Below are positions 1 to 10,136 of a stretch of DNA of 64,000 bases, piece by piece. Source of the stretch: Neorhizobium sp. SHOUNA12A (GTDB taxonomy: Bacteria; Pseudomonadota; Alphaproteobacteria; Rhizobiales; Rhizobiaceae); NCBI RefSeq assembly GCF_023006505.1, contig NZ_JALBGV010000004.1, forward strand, positions 62,001 to 126,000, given 5' to 3'. Under the pieces are notes generated by a model. It was not told the origin of the DNA and did not search any database. It saw only the letters and a list, made by a program, of their open reading frames with translations. A program made the translations under genes and the position numbers. Positions within the stretch are counted from its first letter, which is position 1, and the number at the start of each line of letters is the position of its first letter.

Positions 1-1025
1 ATAAATTGGCACCGCTCATAGAGGACGATGACGTCATCTGGGTACACGACTATCACCTGATCCCGCTTGCCGCAGAACTGCGCCAGATGGGCCTCAAGAA
101 CAAGATCGGCTTCTTCCTGCACATTCCCTGGCCGCCAGCGGACGTGCTCTTCACCATGCCTGTCCACGAGGAGATCATGAAGGGGCTGTCGTATTACGAT
201 CTTGTCGGGTTCCAGACAGACCATGACCTTGCCAATTTCGTCGGCGGGCTCGTGCGAGAGGGCATCGGTGACGCACTCGAGGGCGGGAAACTGACCTCCT
301 ATGGGCGCACCTTCAAGGGCGGCTACTACCCGATCAGCATCGAGACGGCGATGTTTGCGGAATATGCGAAGAAGGCAGCGAGCAACGTCATCGTGCGTAA
401 GGCCAAGCAGAGCATCGAAGGGCGGGACCTGATCATCGGCGTCGACCGGCTGGATTATTCGAAGGGCATCACCCAGCGGATCGATGCCTTCGAACACTTC
501 GTCAAATCCAACCCTGCCCATCATAACCGCGTAACCTATCTACAGATCACGCCGAAATCCCGCTCCGAAGTGCCGGAATACGAGCAGATGCAGCGCATGG
601 TGGCCGAGCAGGCAGGCCGCGTGAACGGTGCGATCGGCACGGTCGACTGGGTGCCGATCCGCTATATCAACCGCTCGATCGGCCGGCCCGTTCTGGCAGG
701 CCTTTATCGGCTCGCCAAAATCGGGCTCGTCACGCCGCTTCGCGACGGCATGAACCTGGTCGCCAAGGAATATGTGGCGGCCCAAGATTCGGACAACCCG
801 GGCGTTCTGGTGCTGTCGCGCTTCGCGGGTGCTGCGCGGGAACTGCGTGGGGCGCTGCTGGTCAATCCCTATGACATCGAAGGCACGGCAAACGCGATCG
901 CGCGCGGCATCAACATGCCGATTGAAGAGCGCAAGGAGCGCTGGGGCCGGATGATGGAGCATCTCCTCGAATACGACGTGACACGCTGGTGCGACGACTT
1001 CCTCAAGGACCTCACCGCGGCGTAA
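1..1025 (+). CDS. otsA: Trehalose-6-phosphate synthase (5'-truncated by window edge)
   Basis: Makes trehalose 6-phosphate from a nucleotide-activated glucose donor and glucose 6-phosphate in the cytoplasm; this is a GT20 glycosyltransferase of the osmoprotectant pathway. About 340 C-terminal residues are visible, against roughly 460 for the family, so the first quarter lies outside the window. Visible signatures are HDYHLIPL near the start, VDRLDYSKGI with the Arg and Lys that contact donor phosphate and sugar in E. coli OtsA, and PLRDGMNLVAKEYVAAQ, the conserved donor-site loop. The frame is open from base 3. No otsB follows; the next gene is on the opposite strand. Confidence 0.95.
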   Translation, partial: KLAPLIEDDDVIWVHDYHLIPLAAELRQMGLKNKIGFFLHIPWPPADVLFTMPVHEEIMKGLSYYDLVGFQTDHDLANFVGGLVREGIGDALEGGKLTSYGRTFKGGYYPISIETAMFAEYAKKAASNVIVRKAKQSIEGRDLIIGVDRLDYSKGITQRIDAFEHFVKSNPAHHNRVTYLQITPKSRSEVPEYEQMQRMVAEQAGRVNGAIGTVDWVPIRYINRSIGRPVLAGLYRLAKIGLVTPLRDGMNLVAKEYVAAQDSDNPGVLVLSRFAGAARELRGALLVNPYDIEGTANAIARGINMPIEERKERWGRMMEHLLEYDVTRWCDDFLKDLTAA

Positions 1026-1128
1026 GTTCGTTGAACTCCTAAGGATCAAATCCGAGTATCATTTCAGACAAGCGCCTCAGGTCGCAGCGCCCACCAGGGA
1101 CGCCACGACTGCGCATGGATATCGGCGA

Positions 1129-1836
1129 TCACGCCGCCTGCTTCAAAGACCCGAGCGCTTCGTCGAGGCTCACATGGCCGAGGAACTGGCCGCTCGTCTG
1201 CGCTTCTTCCTGATGTTCGATGGCCCAGGCGAACTGCACCGCCGGGTCCTGCTGCAGACGCTCGTAGAGCGCATTGAGCCCCGGAAACTGCCTCCGGTCG
1301 ACGACCTGGTGGAAATCGTTCCAGCGGGCGATGCCGGCGAAATAGGCATCCGCAAAGCTTTTCTCGTCGCCGAGTAGCCATTCGCATCCACCCAAGAGCG
1401 TTTCGAGTTGCGCATGCGCCTTCTCGACCTTGGCGATACCATAGGTGCGAAGTGCCTGGTTGGCCTGCGGGTCGAGTTCATGCTCCGCTGTGTGCCAGAG
1501 CGGGCCGAAGGCGTTGAAGAAAGCGGTATTGAGGAAGGCCAGCATCTGGTTCATCCGGTCGAATTTTTCCGACTTCGGATCGAAACCCCAGCCCTTGCCC
1601 ACCGTGCGCGCGGCGATATGATTGAGGATTGCCATGCTCTCGCTCATCACCCGGCCGTCCGGCAGCATCAGCGACGGAGTTTCGCCGATCGGGTTGACCG
1701 GCTTATAGGCCTCGCTCGAAACCACGGCCGGCATTTCGATCCGGCATAGCCGATATGGCGCGCCGGTCCATTCGAGCGCGACGATCGAGCCGAAGGAACA
1801 TCCTTCCGGTACGCCGTAAAACAGGATCGGTGTCAT
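1129..1836 (-). CDS. Glutathione S-transferase family protein
   Basis: Cytosolic GST-fold protein of about 235 residues. The N-terminal thioredoxin-like part starts MTPILFYGVPEGCSFGS and carries NPIGETPSLMLPDG and the glutathione-contacting ESMAILNHIA segment; an all-helical C-terminal domain follows. I chose the ATG at 1836 because an AGGGAG lies seven bases before it; ATGs at 1842 and 1875 are possible. It is divergent from a LysR-type regulator 111 bp away, the usual layout for a regulator and its target. The substrate cannot be told from sequence. Confidence 0.85.
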   Translation of the reverse strand: MTPILFYGVPEGCSFGSIVALEWTGAPYRLCRIEMPAVVSSEAYKPVNPIGETPSLMLPDGRVMSESMAILNHIAARTVGKGWGFDPKSEKFDRMNQMLAFLNTAFFNAFGPLWHTAEHELDPQANQALRTYGIAKVEKAHAQLETLLGGCEWLLGDEKSFADAYFAGIARWNDFHQVVDRRQFPGLNALYERLQQDPAVQFAWAIEHQEEAQTSGQFLGHVSLDEALGSLKQAA

Positions 1837-1899
1837 TTTCATACTCCCTGGATTGAAATTTTGAGGCCCCGGCAATATGAATTTGTGGACACTGGCGCG

Positions 1900-1930
1900 G
1901 TAGACACCAATTTTCCGCCTTTAAGTCTAC
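1900..1930. promoter_or_regulatory. Possible LysR operator in the GST/LysR divergent promoter
   Basis: An inverted repeat GTAGAC (1900-1905) and GTCTAC (1925-1930) lies between the two divergent starts, 18 bp upstream of the LysR ATG. The position fits an autoregulatory LysR site. The arms are only 6 bp and the spacing is longer than the classic T-N11-A pattern, so this is tentative. Confidence 0.25.
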
Positions 1931-1947
1931 AGGCATGGAAGCTGAGA

Positions 1948-2841
1948 ATGACTTTGCCCAACCTCAACGATCTCTATTTCTTCGTGCAGGCAGTGGAGCA
2001 TGGCGGCTTTTCCGCGGCAGGCCGCCGGCTCGGCGTGCCGAAATCCACCGTCAGCAAACGCGTGGCGGAACTCGAGGACCGGCTTGGCGTGCGGCTGATC
2101 CAGCGGACATCCCGCAGTTTCTCGCTGACCGACCTCGGCCGGGATTTCTTCCGGCACGCGCAGGCGTCAGTAATCGAGGCGGAGATGGCGGAAACCATCG
2201 TTCGCACCCACCTCGGCGAACCGAGCGGCATCGTGCGGATGACGGCCGCAGTGCCGACCGCGCAATTCGTACTCGCCGATCATCTTGCCGAGCTTTCGAC
2301 CCGTTATCCGAAGCTGCATCTTTCGCTGCATGTCAGCGACCGGTTCGTCGATATCGTTCAGGAAGGTTTTGACATCGCGGTACGCAGCCACCAGGCGCCG
2401 CTACCGGATTCGACACTTCTGCAGAAGAAGCTCGCGGTGCACTCTTTCTTCGTCGTCGCCTCACCGGATTATGTTCGCATCCATGGCGAGCCCTTGCAGC
2501 CGGAAGATCTCGCCGGACACAGGGCGGTCACTGCCGGCCCGACGGATACGGTCTGGAAGCTGGCCTCCGAGGATGGCGAAGCGGTTGTGGTGACACCTCA
2601 ATCTGTGCTTTCCGCCGACGAGCCGATGGTGATCATGAAGGCGACGATGACAGGCCTTGGCCTGACCTGCCTGCCGACGTCCGTCTGCCGCGAAGCGCTT
2701 GCCGAGGGCAGGCTGATCCGCCTGTTGCCCGATTGGACCGCCGGCAGCATCACTACGACGATCCTGATGCCGCATCGACGCGGGCAGCTTCCGGCCGTGC
2801 GCGCCGTCGTCGACTTTCTCAGCGAACGGATCGGCGCCTAA
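1948..2841 (+). CDS. LysR-family transcriptional regulator
   Basis: DNA-binding regulator of 297 residues. The N-terminal winged helix-turn-helix covers about residues 4-64 (NLNDLYFFVQAVEHGGFSAA, then GVPKSTVSKRVAELEDRLGV), followed by a periplasmic-binding-like effector domain. The ATG at 1948 puts the HTH at the N-terminus as in the family; a longer upstream start is unlikely. It diverges from the GST gene, its probable target, and a dehydratase gene follows 62 bp downstream on the same strand. Confidence 0.9.
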   Translation: MTLPNLNDLYFFVQAVEHGGFSAAGRRLGVPKSTVSKRVAELEDRLGVRLIQRTSRSFSLTDLGRDFFRHAQASVIEAEMAETIVRTHLGEPSGIVRMTAAVPTAQFVLADHLAELSTRYPKLHLSLHVSDRFVDIVQEGFDIAVRSHQAPLPDSTLLQKKLAVHSFFVVASPDYVRIHGEPLQPEDLAGHRAVTAGPTDTVWKLASEDGEAVVVTPQSVLSADEPMVIMKATMTGLGLTCLPTSVCREALAEGRLIRLLPDWTAGSITTTILMPHRRGQLPAVRAVVDFLSERIGA

Positions 2842-2903
2842 AGGGACTTTCCTTTCGGCGACTTGGCGGCTACCCATGGCCGTTCCATTCCCAAGAGGCC
2901 ATC

Positions 2904-3848
2904 ATGTCGATCGAACACACCGTCACGCCCGAACGCATCGCGGAAACCGAAACGCTCATCCGCCCGCATATCCGCCGCACGCCTGTGATGCGCGTCGACA
3001 TGCGGGATTTCGGCGGGGCACCGCTGCCGGTCGACCTGAAGCTCGAGCTGCTGCAGCATTCCGGCTCGTTCAAGGCTCGCGGCGCCTTCACCAACCTTTT
3101 GACGCGCAATGTCCCGGCGGCCGGCGTCGTCGCCGCGTCCGGCGGCAATCATGGAGCGGCCGTCGCCTACGCAGCGATGAAGCTCGGCGTTCCGGCGCAT
3201 ATTTTCGTGCCGAGCGTGGCCTCGCAGGCGAAGATCGACCTCATTCGTTCCTATGGCGCGGAACTGGTGGTCGGCGGCGATCGCTATAACGATGCGCTGG
3301 CGGCGAGCCAGACATATGTGGCGACGAGCGGTGCAATCGCCGCCCATGCTTATGACCAGGTGGAAACCCTGCTCGGCCAGGGCACGCTCGGCAAGGAGAT
3401 CGATGACGGCCTGCCGGAGATGACGACGCTGCTGGTCGCTGTCGGCGGTGGCGGACTGATCGGCGGCATCGCCTCCTGGTTCCGCGGACGGGCGAAGATC
3501 GTCGCGGTGGAATCCGACGGCGCGCCGACCCTTTACGAAGCCTTCAAGGCGGGTCACCCGGTGGATGCGCCGACCGGCGGCATCGCCGCGGATTCGCTTG
3601 CGCCAAAGCAGGTCGGCGAACTGATGTTCCCCGTTGCCCAGAAATTCCTCCAGCCGCCGATCCTGGTGACCGACGATGAGATCCTCGCCGCTCAGAAGGC
3701 ACTGTGGGCCAGCGCCCGTATCGTTGCCGAACCCGGCGGCGCTGCGGCCTTCGCCGCCCTGCTTTCCGGCAAATATGTTCCCAGCCCCGACGAACGCGTC
3801 TGCGTGCTGGTCTGCGGTTCCAACACGACGGCGGTCAAGTTCGACTAA
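2904..3848 (+). CDS. PLP-dependent threonine/serine dehydratase family protein
   Basis: Fold-type II pyridoxal-phosphate enzyme of 314 residues, related to threonine dehydratase and serine racemase. The PLP lysine is K57 in SGSFKARGAFTN, a substrate-loop SGGNHG follows, and VAVGGGGLIGGIASW is the glycine-rich phosphate cradle. There is no C-terminal ACT domain, so it resembles the short, catabolic type rather than biosynthetic IlvA. The ATG at 2904 has AAGAGG six bases upstream. It may be co-transcribed with the LysR gene and converges on prfC, 14 bp away. Threonine or serine as substrate is inferred from family only. Confidence 0.85.
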   Translation: MSIEHTVTPERIAETETLIRPHIRRTPVMRVDMRDFGGAPLPVDLKLELLQHSGSFKARGAFTNLLTRNVPAAGVVAASGGNHGAAVAYAAMKLGVPAHIFVPSVASQAKIDLIRSYGAELVVGGDRYNDALAASQTYVATSGAIAAHAYDQVETLLGQGTLGKEIDDGLPEMTTLLVAVGGGGLIGGIASWFRGRAKIVAVESDGAPTLYEAFKAGHPVDAPTGGIAADSLAPKQVGELMFPVAQKFLQPPILVTDDEILAAQKALWASARIVAEPGGAAAFAALLSGKYVPSPDERVCVLVCGSNTTAVKFD

Positions 3849-3862
3849 AACACAGGATGGTA

Positions 3863-5446
3863 TCAGGCCGCCTTGGCGACCTGATATTCCTTGATCGCGA
3901 CCATCTTGATCGCTGGAAAACGCTCCGACTCATAGCGCAGCGAGAAGCTGTCCTGCGCCAGGAAAACCGGATCGCCATCGAGATCGCGGGCGATATCGCC
4001 GCGCTTTACCGTCAGGAACTTGTCGAGATCGGCCTGATGATCGGCCGAGATCCAGCGGCAGATCGAGAACCGCGACATTTCGAAGGAGACCGGCAGGCCG
4101 TATTCGCCCTGCAGCCGTTCCTTCAAGACGTCGAGCTGCAGCGCGCCAACGACCCCGACGATGGCCGGCGAGCCGTCTTCCGGCGAGAAGAGCTGCACGA
4201 CGCCCTCTTCCGCCATCTGCTGCAGCGCTTCCTTGAGCTTCTTCGCCTTCATGGCATCTTCCAGCCGCACACGGCGGAGGATTTCCGGCGAGAAGTTCGG
4301 CACGCCCTGGAACACCAGTTGCTCGCCTTCGGTCAGCGTATCGCCGATGCGCAAAGTGCCGTGGTTCGGGATGCCGACCACATCGCCGGCATAGGCAGTA
4401 TCGGCCAACTGGCGCTGGGATGCGAAGAAGAACTGCGGCGCTGTCAGCCCGAGCTGCTTGCCCGTGCGCGACAGCCGCGCCTTCATGCCACGCTCCAGCT
4501 TGCCCGAGCAGATGCGCGCAAACGCGATACGGTCGCGGTGGTTCGGGTCCATGTTCGCCTGGATCTTGAAGACGAAGGCCGTCATCTTGTCGTCGGTCGC
4601 GTGCACCGTGCGGATGTCGGCCACCTGGTCTCGCGGCGGCGGGGCGAAATCGCCCAGCGCATCGATAAGGTCGCGCACGCCGAAATTCCGCAAAGCCGAA
4701 CCGAAGAAGACCGGCGTCATGTGGCCTTCGAGGAAAGCCTTGCGGTCGAACGGCCGGCAGGCCTCGATCGCCAGTTCGGTCTCTTCGACGAAGGCCGCGC
4801 GTTCGTTTTCCGGCAGGCGGTCGGCAATGCTCTGGGGTCCGTTGACAGGCGTCGCCTTGACGTCCGTATCCGAGCCGCGGACGGTATTGTCCGCCAGGTT
4901 ATAGGAACCGCAAAAACTCTTCGAACGGCCGATCGGCCAGGTGACCGGAGCGGTGTCGAGCGCCAGCTTCTCCTCGACTTCATCGAGTATCTCGAACGGA
5001 TCGCGGCTTTCACGGTCCATCTTGTTGACGAAAGTGATGATCGGGATATCGCGCATGCGGCACACTTCGAACAGTTTCAGCGTCCGCGGCTCGATGCCTT
5101 TTGCGGCGTCGAGGACCATGACCGCGGCATCCACCGCCGTCAGCGTGCGGTAGGTGTCGTCGGCGAAGTCTTCGTGGCCGGGCGTATCGAGGATGTTGAA
5201 GACGTTGCCGTCATATTCGAAGGTCATCACCGAGGTGACGACCGAGATGCCGCGTTCGCGCTCGATCTTCATCCAGTCGGACCGGGTCTGGATACGGTCC
5301 CTCTTCGCCTTCACTTCGCCGGCGAGCTGGATCGCGCCGCCGAACAGCAGCAGTTTTTCGGTGAGCGTCGTCTTGCCCGCGTCCGGATGGGCAATAATTG
5401 CGAATGTGCGGCGGCGGGAAACCGCCTCGGCAATCGTTTCGGGCAT
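3863..5446 (-). CDS. prfC: Peptide chain release factor 3
   Basis: Translational GTPase that recycles RF1/RF2 from the ribosome after termination. At 527 residues it has full family length. G motifs in order: [15 protein letters not shown] (G1), [12 protein letters not shown] (G2 region), DTPGHEDF (G3) and [10 protein letters not shown] (G4), followed by domain II and the RF3 C-terminal domain. The start [20 protein letters not shown] matches the family. It is divergent from dut with 95 bp between starts. Confidence 0.96.
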   Translation of the reverse strand: MPETIAEAVSRRRTFAIIAHPDAGKTTLTEKLLLFGGAIQLAGEVKAKRDRIQTRSDWMKIERERGISVVTSVMTFEYDGNVFNILDTPGHEDFADDTYRTLTAVDAAVMVLDAAKGIEPRTLKLFEVCRMRDIPIITFVNKMDRESRDPFEILDEVEEKLALDTAPVTWPIGRSKSFCGSYNLADNTVRGSDTDVKATPVNGPQSIADRLPENERAAFVEETELAIEACRPFDRKAFLEGHMTPVFFGSALRNFGVRDLIDALGDFAPPPRDQVADIRTVHATDDKMTAFVFKIQANMDPNHRDRIAFARICSGKLERGMKARLSRTGKQLGLTAPQFFFASQRQLADTAYAGDVVGIPNHGTLRIGDTLTEGEQLVFQGVPNFSPEILRRVRLEDAMKAKKLKEALQQMAEEGVVQLFSPEDGSPAIVGVVGALQLDVLKERLQGEYGLPVSFEMSRFSICRWISADHQADLDKFLTVKRGDIARDLDGDPVFLAQDSFSLRYESERFPAIKMVAIKEYQVAKAA

Positions 5447-5541
5447 TTTTTCTAGATCCTTTACGTTGCCGCGTATCTAACGACTCCGTGGATAACTTTC
5501 AATTCGTGTTTGACCGGAGCGACCGTGGGTCGACAAATGAC

Positions 5542-6015
5542 ATGATGAACATTCACGCCCCCTCCTCACCGAAACTCAATCTCGTCCGCCTTCCTCACGG
5601 CGCCGGCCTCGATCTGCCGGCCTATGAAACCGCCGGCGCTGCCGGCATGGACCTGCGCGCCGCCGTCGAGGACGACATGCCGCTGACAATCGCCCCCGGC
5701 AAAAGAGCACTGGTGCCAACAGGCTTCATTTTCGAAATTCCGGAAGGTTTCGAGGCGCAGGTGCGGCCGCGCTCAGGCCTTGCCTTCAAGAACGGCATCA
5801 CCTGTCTCAACACGCCAGGCACGATCGACAGCGATTATCGCGGTGAGGTGACGGTGCTGTTGATCAATCTCGGCGACGAGGATTTCGTCATCACCCGCGG
5901 CATGCGGATCGCGCAGATGGTGATCGCGCCGGTGACACAGGCTCGGCTGGCCGAGATTACGGAAACCTCGATGACGGCACGCGGCGCCGGTGGCTTCGGC
6001 TCGACCGGCCTTTGA
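5542..6015 (+). CDS. dut: dUTP diphosphatase
   Basis: Hydrolyses dUTP to dUMP and pyrophosphate, keeping uracil out of DNA and feeding dTMP synthesis. This is a trimeric dUTPase of 157 residues. Conserved motifs are visible in order: AGMDLRAAV (motif 1), [11 protein letters not shown] (2), [11 protein letters not shown] with the catalytic Asp (3), [10 protein letters not shown] (4) and the Gly-rich [10 protein letters not shown] tail (5). ATG codons at 5542 and 5545 are adjacent and no strong ribosome site separates them. Confidence 0.95.
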   Translation: MMNIHAPSSPKLNLVRLPHGAGLDLPAYETAGAAGMDLRAAVEDDMPLTIAPGKRALVPTGFIFEIPEGFEAQVRPRSGLAFKNGITCLNTPGTIDSDYRGEVTVLLINLGDEDFVITRGMRIAQMVIAPVTQARLAEITETSMTARGAGGFGSTGL

Positions 6016-6031
6016 ACGCAAAGGCGTTTTC

Positions 6032-6053
6032 GTTCCCGACCACTTCCGGGAAC
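6032..6053. terminator. Inverted repeat after dut, possible weak terminator
   Basis: GTTCCCG (6032-6038) and CGGGAAC (6047-6053) form a 7-bp stem with an 8-base loop, followed by AAAATTT. It sits 16 bp after the dut stop and before cysK. The downstream T-tract is short, so it may only be a pause or mRNA-stability hairpin. Confidence 0.3.
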
Positions 6054-6144
6054 AAAATTTCCATTTCTCTTTCCGTCCGGTTCCGCCTTGCTGGCATTCG
6101 TGGGGAACACGCCCTAACTTCTCTCCAAACTCAGGGAGAGCACC

Positions 6145-7113
6145 ATGCCAGAGACCAGAAAGCCGGGCCGCGGCCGAATCTATTCCTCGATCACCGAAAC
6201 CATCGGCGACACGCCGATCGTGCGCCTCGACAAGCTGGCTAGGGAAAAGGGCGTGAAGGCCAACCTTCTGGCCAAGCTCGAATTCTTCAACCCGATCGCT
6301 TCGGTGAAGGACCGTATCGGGGTGGCGATGATCGAAAGCCTGGAGGCCGAAGGCAAGATCGCGCCTGGCAGGACGACGCTGGTTGAGCCCACATCCGGCA
6401 ATACCGGCATCGCACTCGCCTTCGCGGCCGCCGCCAAGGGATACAAGCTGATCCTCACCATGCCGGAAACCATGTCGATCGAGCGCCGCAAGATGCTCGC
6501 CCTGCTCGGCGCCGAACTGGTGCTGACCGAAGGCCCGAAAGGCATGAAGGGTGCGATCGCCAAGGCGGAGGAACTCGCCGCTTCGCTTCCGGATGCAGTC
6601 ATCCCGCAACAGTTCGAAAATCCGGCCAACCCCGAAATTCATCGCAAGACGACGGCCGAGGAAATCTGGAACGATACCGACGGCAAGATCGACATCTTCG
6701 TCTCCGGCATCGGCACCGGCGGCACGATCACCGGTGCCGGCCAGGTGCTGAAGGAGCGCAACCCGGCACTCAAGATCATTGCCGTCGAACCGGAAGAATC
6801 GCCCGTGCTCTCCGGCGGACAGCCCGGGCCGCACAAGATCCAGGGCATCGGTGCAGGTTTCGCTCCGAAGATCCTGGACACGCACATCTATGACGAGATC
6901 ATCACCGTCAACAGCGGTGAGGCGATGGAGATGGCCCGCCTGGTGGCCAGGCTCGAAGGCGTGCCGGTCGGTATCTCCTCCGGTGCGGCGCTGCAGGCCG
7001 CCATCGAAGTCGGCAGCCGCGAAGAAAACGCCGGCAAGACCATCGTCGTCATCATTCCATCCTTTGCCGAGCGTTATCTGTCGACGGCGCTGTTTGAAGG
7101 ATTGGGTGGTTAG
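6145..7113 (+). CDS. cysK: Cysteine synthase A (O-acetylserine sulfhydrylase)
   Basis: Forms cysteine from O-acetylserine and sulfide with PLP. At 322 residues it has typical CysK length. The PLP lysine is K55 in [21 protein letters not shown] binds substrate; [12 protein letters not shown] is the phosphate loop; [10 protein letters not shown] completes the cofactor site. The start has GGGAG upstream. No serine acetyltransferase gene adjoins it. Confidence 0.94.
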   Translation: MPETRKPGRGRIYSSITETIGDTPIVRLDKLAREKGVKANLLAKLEFFNPIASVKDRIGVAMIESLEAEGKIAPGRTTLVEPTSGNTGIALAFAAAAKGYKLILTMPETMSIERRKMLALLGAELVLTEGPKGMKGAIAKAEELAASLPDAVIPQQFENPANPEIHRKTTAEEIWNDTDGKIDIFVSGIGTGGTITGAGQVLKERNPALKIIAVEPEESPVLSGGQPGPHKIQGIGAGFAPKILDTHIYDEIITVNSGEAMEMARLVARLEGVPVGISSGAALQAAIEVGSREENAGKTIVVIIPSFAERYLSTALFEGLGG

Positions 7114-7131
7114 CTGCACTTCTTCAGGTCG

Positions 7132-7159
7132 TCATCCTCGGGCTTGACCCGAGGATCCA
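7132..7159 (+). repeat. Palindromic intergenic repeat, copy 1
   Basis: A 28-bp element whose core is ATCCTCGGG (7134-7142), a CTTGA spacer and CCCGAGGAT (7148-7156). A copy identical over 28 bp lies inverted at 7209-7236. It falls just after the cysK stop. Elements of this general form are common between genes in rhizobial genomes; transcribed, the pair could also fold into one long stem that protects cysK mRNA or ends transcription. Confidence 0.8.
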
Positions 7160-7208
7160 CGGCCAAGCCCACCAGGGTTGACTACATTAGGGCGGGTCGC
7201 CAGGCGGA

Positions 7209-7236
7209 TGGATCCTCGGGTCAAGCCCGAGGATGA
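7209..7236 (-). repeat. Palindromic intergenic repeat, copy 2 (inverted)
   Basis: Reverse complement of the element at 7132-7159 over all 28 bp, and itself a hairpin with 9-bp arms. The two copies are separated by 49 bp of unrelated sequence. The element lies between cysK and the convergent comM gene; the rest of the 267-bp gap shows no gene. Confidence 0.8.
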
Positions 7237-7380
7237 ACGACGGAAGGGTATGTTATCCGCGTCTGCCTAAGCGGCGGTCCGCCTAAGTGGAGCTTGGTCA
7301 TCGGTGACGACTGCCCTGGCCGCAGAGCAAATTCATCGCCATCTCCCGGCCCTCGCAACCCCCATCCCTAACCTTCTGCC

Positions 7381-8916
7381 TCACGCCGCGGCCGTCGCCA
7401 GCCGTTCGCCGGCCATGCGATAGGAAATCGCCTCGGCGAGATGGAGGCGGCCGACGGTATCCTTGCCGTCAAGATCGGCGAGCGTGCGTGCGACCTTCAA
7501 AATGCGGTGGTATCCGCGGGCTGAGAACTTGAGCTTTTCCGCCGCATCCCTGAGCAGTTGGAGACCGCCGGGATCGGGTTCGGCGATCTTCTCGATCAAC
7601 GCCGTCGAGCAGCGAGCATTGGTGAGCACGCGCGGATAACCGGCCTGTTCGAACCGCTCCCGCTGCCTGTCACGCGCAGCCGCCACGCGCCTGGCGACAT
7701 CCGCGCTGCTTTCCGCCGGCCTCGGGCGAATGAGATCTGCAGCGGACACGGCCGGCACGTCTATGCGGATATCGATCCTGTCCATCAGCGGCCCTGAAAT
7801 GCGGCCCTGGTAGTCCGATATGCATTTTGGTCCACGTGCGCAGGAATGGCCGGGTTCGCCCGCCATGCCGCAGCGGCATGGGTTCATGGCGGCGACGAGC
7901 TGGATACTGGCGGGATAGGAAACCCGGTGGTTGGCGCGGGCGATAATGCATTCGCCGGTCTCCAGCGGCTGGCGGAGCGCGTCAAGCGCCTGCGGCGAGA
8001 ATTCCGGGAATTCGTCGAGGAACAGCACGCCGTGATGGGCAAGCGATGCCTCCCCGGGCCTGGCGCGCAGGCCACCACCCACCAGCGCTGCCATGGTGGC
8101 CGAGTGATGCGGCGTGCGGTAAGGCCGGCGGTCAGAGAGCTTGCCGCCGGAAAGCTGGCCGGCGATCGAATGGATCATCGACACTTCCAGCAGTTCGGCA
8201 GCCGAAAGCGGCGGCAGGATGGACGGCAGCCTAGCGGCAAGCATGGATTTTCCGGAGCCGGGAGGGCCGACCATCAGGAGATTATGACCGCCGGCAGCGG
8301 CGACTTCCAGCGCCCGCTTGGCGCTTTCCTGACCTTTGATGTCGATGAGATCCGGCAGATTGGCAGGCAAGGCACGGATCGCCGGCTGCGGACGCGAGAT
8401 GACCTGAGTGCCGCGGAAATGGTTTGCGAGCGCGATCAGGCTGCGCGGCGCGATGATATCGATATCGGCCCCTGCCCAGGCGGCTTCCGCGCCGCTGTCG
8501 GCCGGGCAGATCAGACCCTTTCCCAAAGCGTTTGCGGCGATTGCCGCCGGAAGTGCGCCGGCCACGGGCGCAAGCGTGCCGTCGAGGTTCAGTTCTCCGA
8601 GCACGACATAACCGGTGAGCGCATCTCCGGGAACGGCGCCCAGTGCCGCCATCAATGCCAGCGCGATCGGCAGGTCGAAATGCGATCCTTCTTTCGGAAG
8701 GTCGGCCGGCGCCAGATTGACGGTGATCTTCTTCGGCGGCATGGCAAGGCCCGAGGCATGCAACGCCGCCTGCACCCGCTCGCGGCTCTCGGCCACCGCC
8801 TTGTCGGGCAGGCCGACGATATGCATGTTGATTTTTCCGGGTCCGACCATGACCTGCACGTCGACCGGAACGCCTTCAATGCCCTGGAACGCAACTGTGC
8901 TGACGCGCGAAACCAT
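7381..8916 (-). CDS. comM: YifB/ComM-family Mg-chelatase-like AAA+ ATPase
   Basis: AAA+ helicase-like protein of 511 residues; ComM homologues promote branch migration during natural transformation and recombination. Visible are the N-terminal ChlI-like domain (VQVMVGPGKINMHIVGLPDK), Walker A GPPGSGKSMLA, Walker B LFLDEFPEFSPQ and the C-terminal Mg-chelatase domain with SARGYHRILKVARTLADL. I used the ATG at 8916 (MVSRVSTVAFQGIEG), which has a GGGGTGGAT upstream. The gene upstream on the same strand, 195 bp away, is gshB. Confidence 0.93.
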   Translation of the reverse strand: MVSRVSTVAFQGIEGVPVDVQVMVGPGKINMHIVGLPDKAVAESRERVQAALHASGLAMPPKKITVNLAPADLPKEGSHFDLPIALALMAALGAVPGDALTGYVVLGELNLDGTLAPVAGALPAAIAANALGKGLICPADSGAEAAWAGADIDIIAPRSLIALANHFRGTQVISRPQPAIRALPANLPDLIDIKGQESAKRALEVAAAGGHNLLMVGPPGSGKSMLAARLPSILPPLSAAELLEVSMIHSIAGQLSGGKLSDRRPYRTPHHSATMAALVGGGLRARPGEASLAHHGVLFLDEFPEFSPQALDALRQPLETGECIIARANHRVSYPASIQLVAAMNPCRCGMAGEPGHSCARGPKCISDYQGRISGPLMDRIDIRIDVPAVSAADLIRPRPAESSADVARRVAAARDRQRERFEQAGYPRVLTNARCSTALIEKIAEPDPGGLQLLRDAAEKLKFSARGYHRILKVARTLADLDGKDTVGRLHLAEAISYRMAGERLATAAA

Positions 8917-9111
8917 ATCCACCCCGCCCCTAACCTCATGTCCAGGACGCCAGCGATACACGCTTTCCGTGCCAGGAATTGCAATCTGGCATAGAAATAA
9001 GAATGAAACAAGAACATTAATCGAACAACTTCACGCATCCGCTGCAAGTGGGTTGCAGGCGGTTGCAGCGCGAGAACAAAGGCGATCCGTATCCGAAACG
9101 CCTTGCCTTCA

Positions 9112-10062
9112 TCAGGCGCGTTTTGCCTCGATTGCATCCCAGAGGAGGCTTGCGACGTCGGCGCCGCCGAACTTCTTGACTTCGCGGATGCCCGTCGGGG
9201 ATGTGACGTTGATCTCGGTCATATAGTCGCCGATGACATCGATGCCGACGAAGATGAAGCCGCGCTCGCGCAAGGCGGGTCCGATGCGGGAGCAGATTTC
9301 CTTCTCGCGCGGCGTGATCTCGGTCGCCTCGGCGCGGCCACCGACATGCATGTTGGAGCGGCTGTCGTGTTCGGCGGGAACCCGGTTGATCGCGCCGACC
9401 GGCTCGCCGTCGACCAGAAGGATACGCTTGTCGCCTTTGCGCACGGCCGGCAGATAGGCCTGGGCGATATAGGGTTCGCCGCGATACATCTGGCCGAACA
9501 TTTCGAGCAGCGACGTGAAATTGCGGTCGTCCCGGGCGGAATGGAAAACCCCGGCGCCGCCATTGCCGTAGAGCGGCTTCAGGATGATATCGCCCATCTC
9601 CTCTCGGAAGCGGGCGATTTCGCCCGGATCGCGGCTGATCAGAGTTGCCGGCATCAAATCGGCAAATTCGGTGACGAAAATCTTCTCCGGCGAGTTGCGC
9701 ACCCAGGCGGGGTCGTTGACGACAAGCGTTTTCGGGTGGATGCGCTCGAGCAGATGGGTCGAGGTGATATAGCCCATGTCGAAGGGCGGATCCTGGCGCA
9801 GGTGAACGACGTCCATCTCCGAGAGGTCGATGCGCTCCTTGTCGCCGAGCGTGAAATGATCGCCCTTGACGTCGCGCACCTGCAGCGGTTCGACGGCAGC
9901 GAAGATCTTGCCGTCGCGCATGGTCAGGCGGTCGGGGGTATAGTGAAAGAGTTCGAAACCACGCGCCTGCGCTTCGAGCGCCATGGCGAAGGTGGAATCG
10001 CCGGCAATGCTGATGCCGGAAATATGGTCCATCTGGAACGCGACCTTGCGGATTTTCGCCAT
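9112..10062 (-). CDS. gshB: Glutathione synthetase
   Basis: Joins gamma-glutamylcysteine and glycine with ATP to make glutathione. It is an ATP-grasp enzyme of 316 residues, the normal length of bacterial GshB. Family features are the N-terminal [20 protein letters not shown], the metal/ATP-binding [14 protein letters not shown], and the C-terminal [21 protein letters not shown] with its Mg-binding Glu and Asn. Glutathione supply links it functionally to the GST genes in this window. In many Rhizobiales it directly follows yraN; here a cupin gene and the ugp operon intervene. Confidence 0.95.
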   Translation of the reverse strand: MAKIRKVAFQMDHISGISIAGDSTFAMALEAQARGFELFHYTPDRLTMRDGKIFAAVEPLQVRDVKGDHFTLGDKERIDLSEMDVVHLRQDPPFDMGYITSTHLLERIHPKTLVVNDPAWVRNSPEKIFVTEFADLMPATLISRDPGEIARFREEMGDIILKPLYGNGGAGVFHSARDDRNFTSLLEMFGQMYRGEPYIAQAYLPAVRKGDKRILLVDGEPVGAINRVPAEHDSRSNMHVGGRAEATEITPREKEICSRIGPALRERGFIFVGIDVIGDYMTEINVTSPTGIREVKKFGGADVASLLWDAIEAKRA

Positions 10063-10136
10063 GACTTCAGCCCCCTAGGATTGGCCCGCCTGATGTAGGA
10101 TGGCGAGCCCCCAAAGGCAACTGCAATCGGCCGATA

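Noticed and set aside
3704-5455. 583-codon open frame on the plus strand
   Set aside because: It is antisense to prfC, has no recognisable domain and a composition typical of high-GC antisense frames.
5773-7119. 448-codon open frame on the minus strand
   Set aside because: It is antisense to dut and cysK, which carry all their catalytic motifs.
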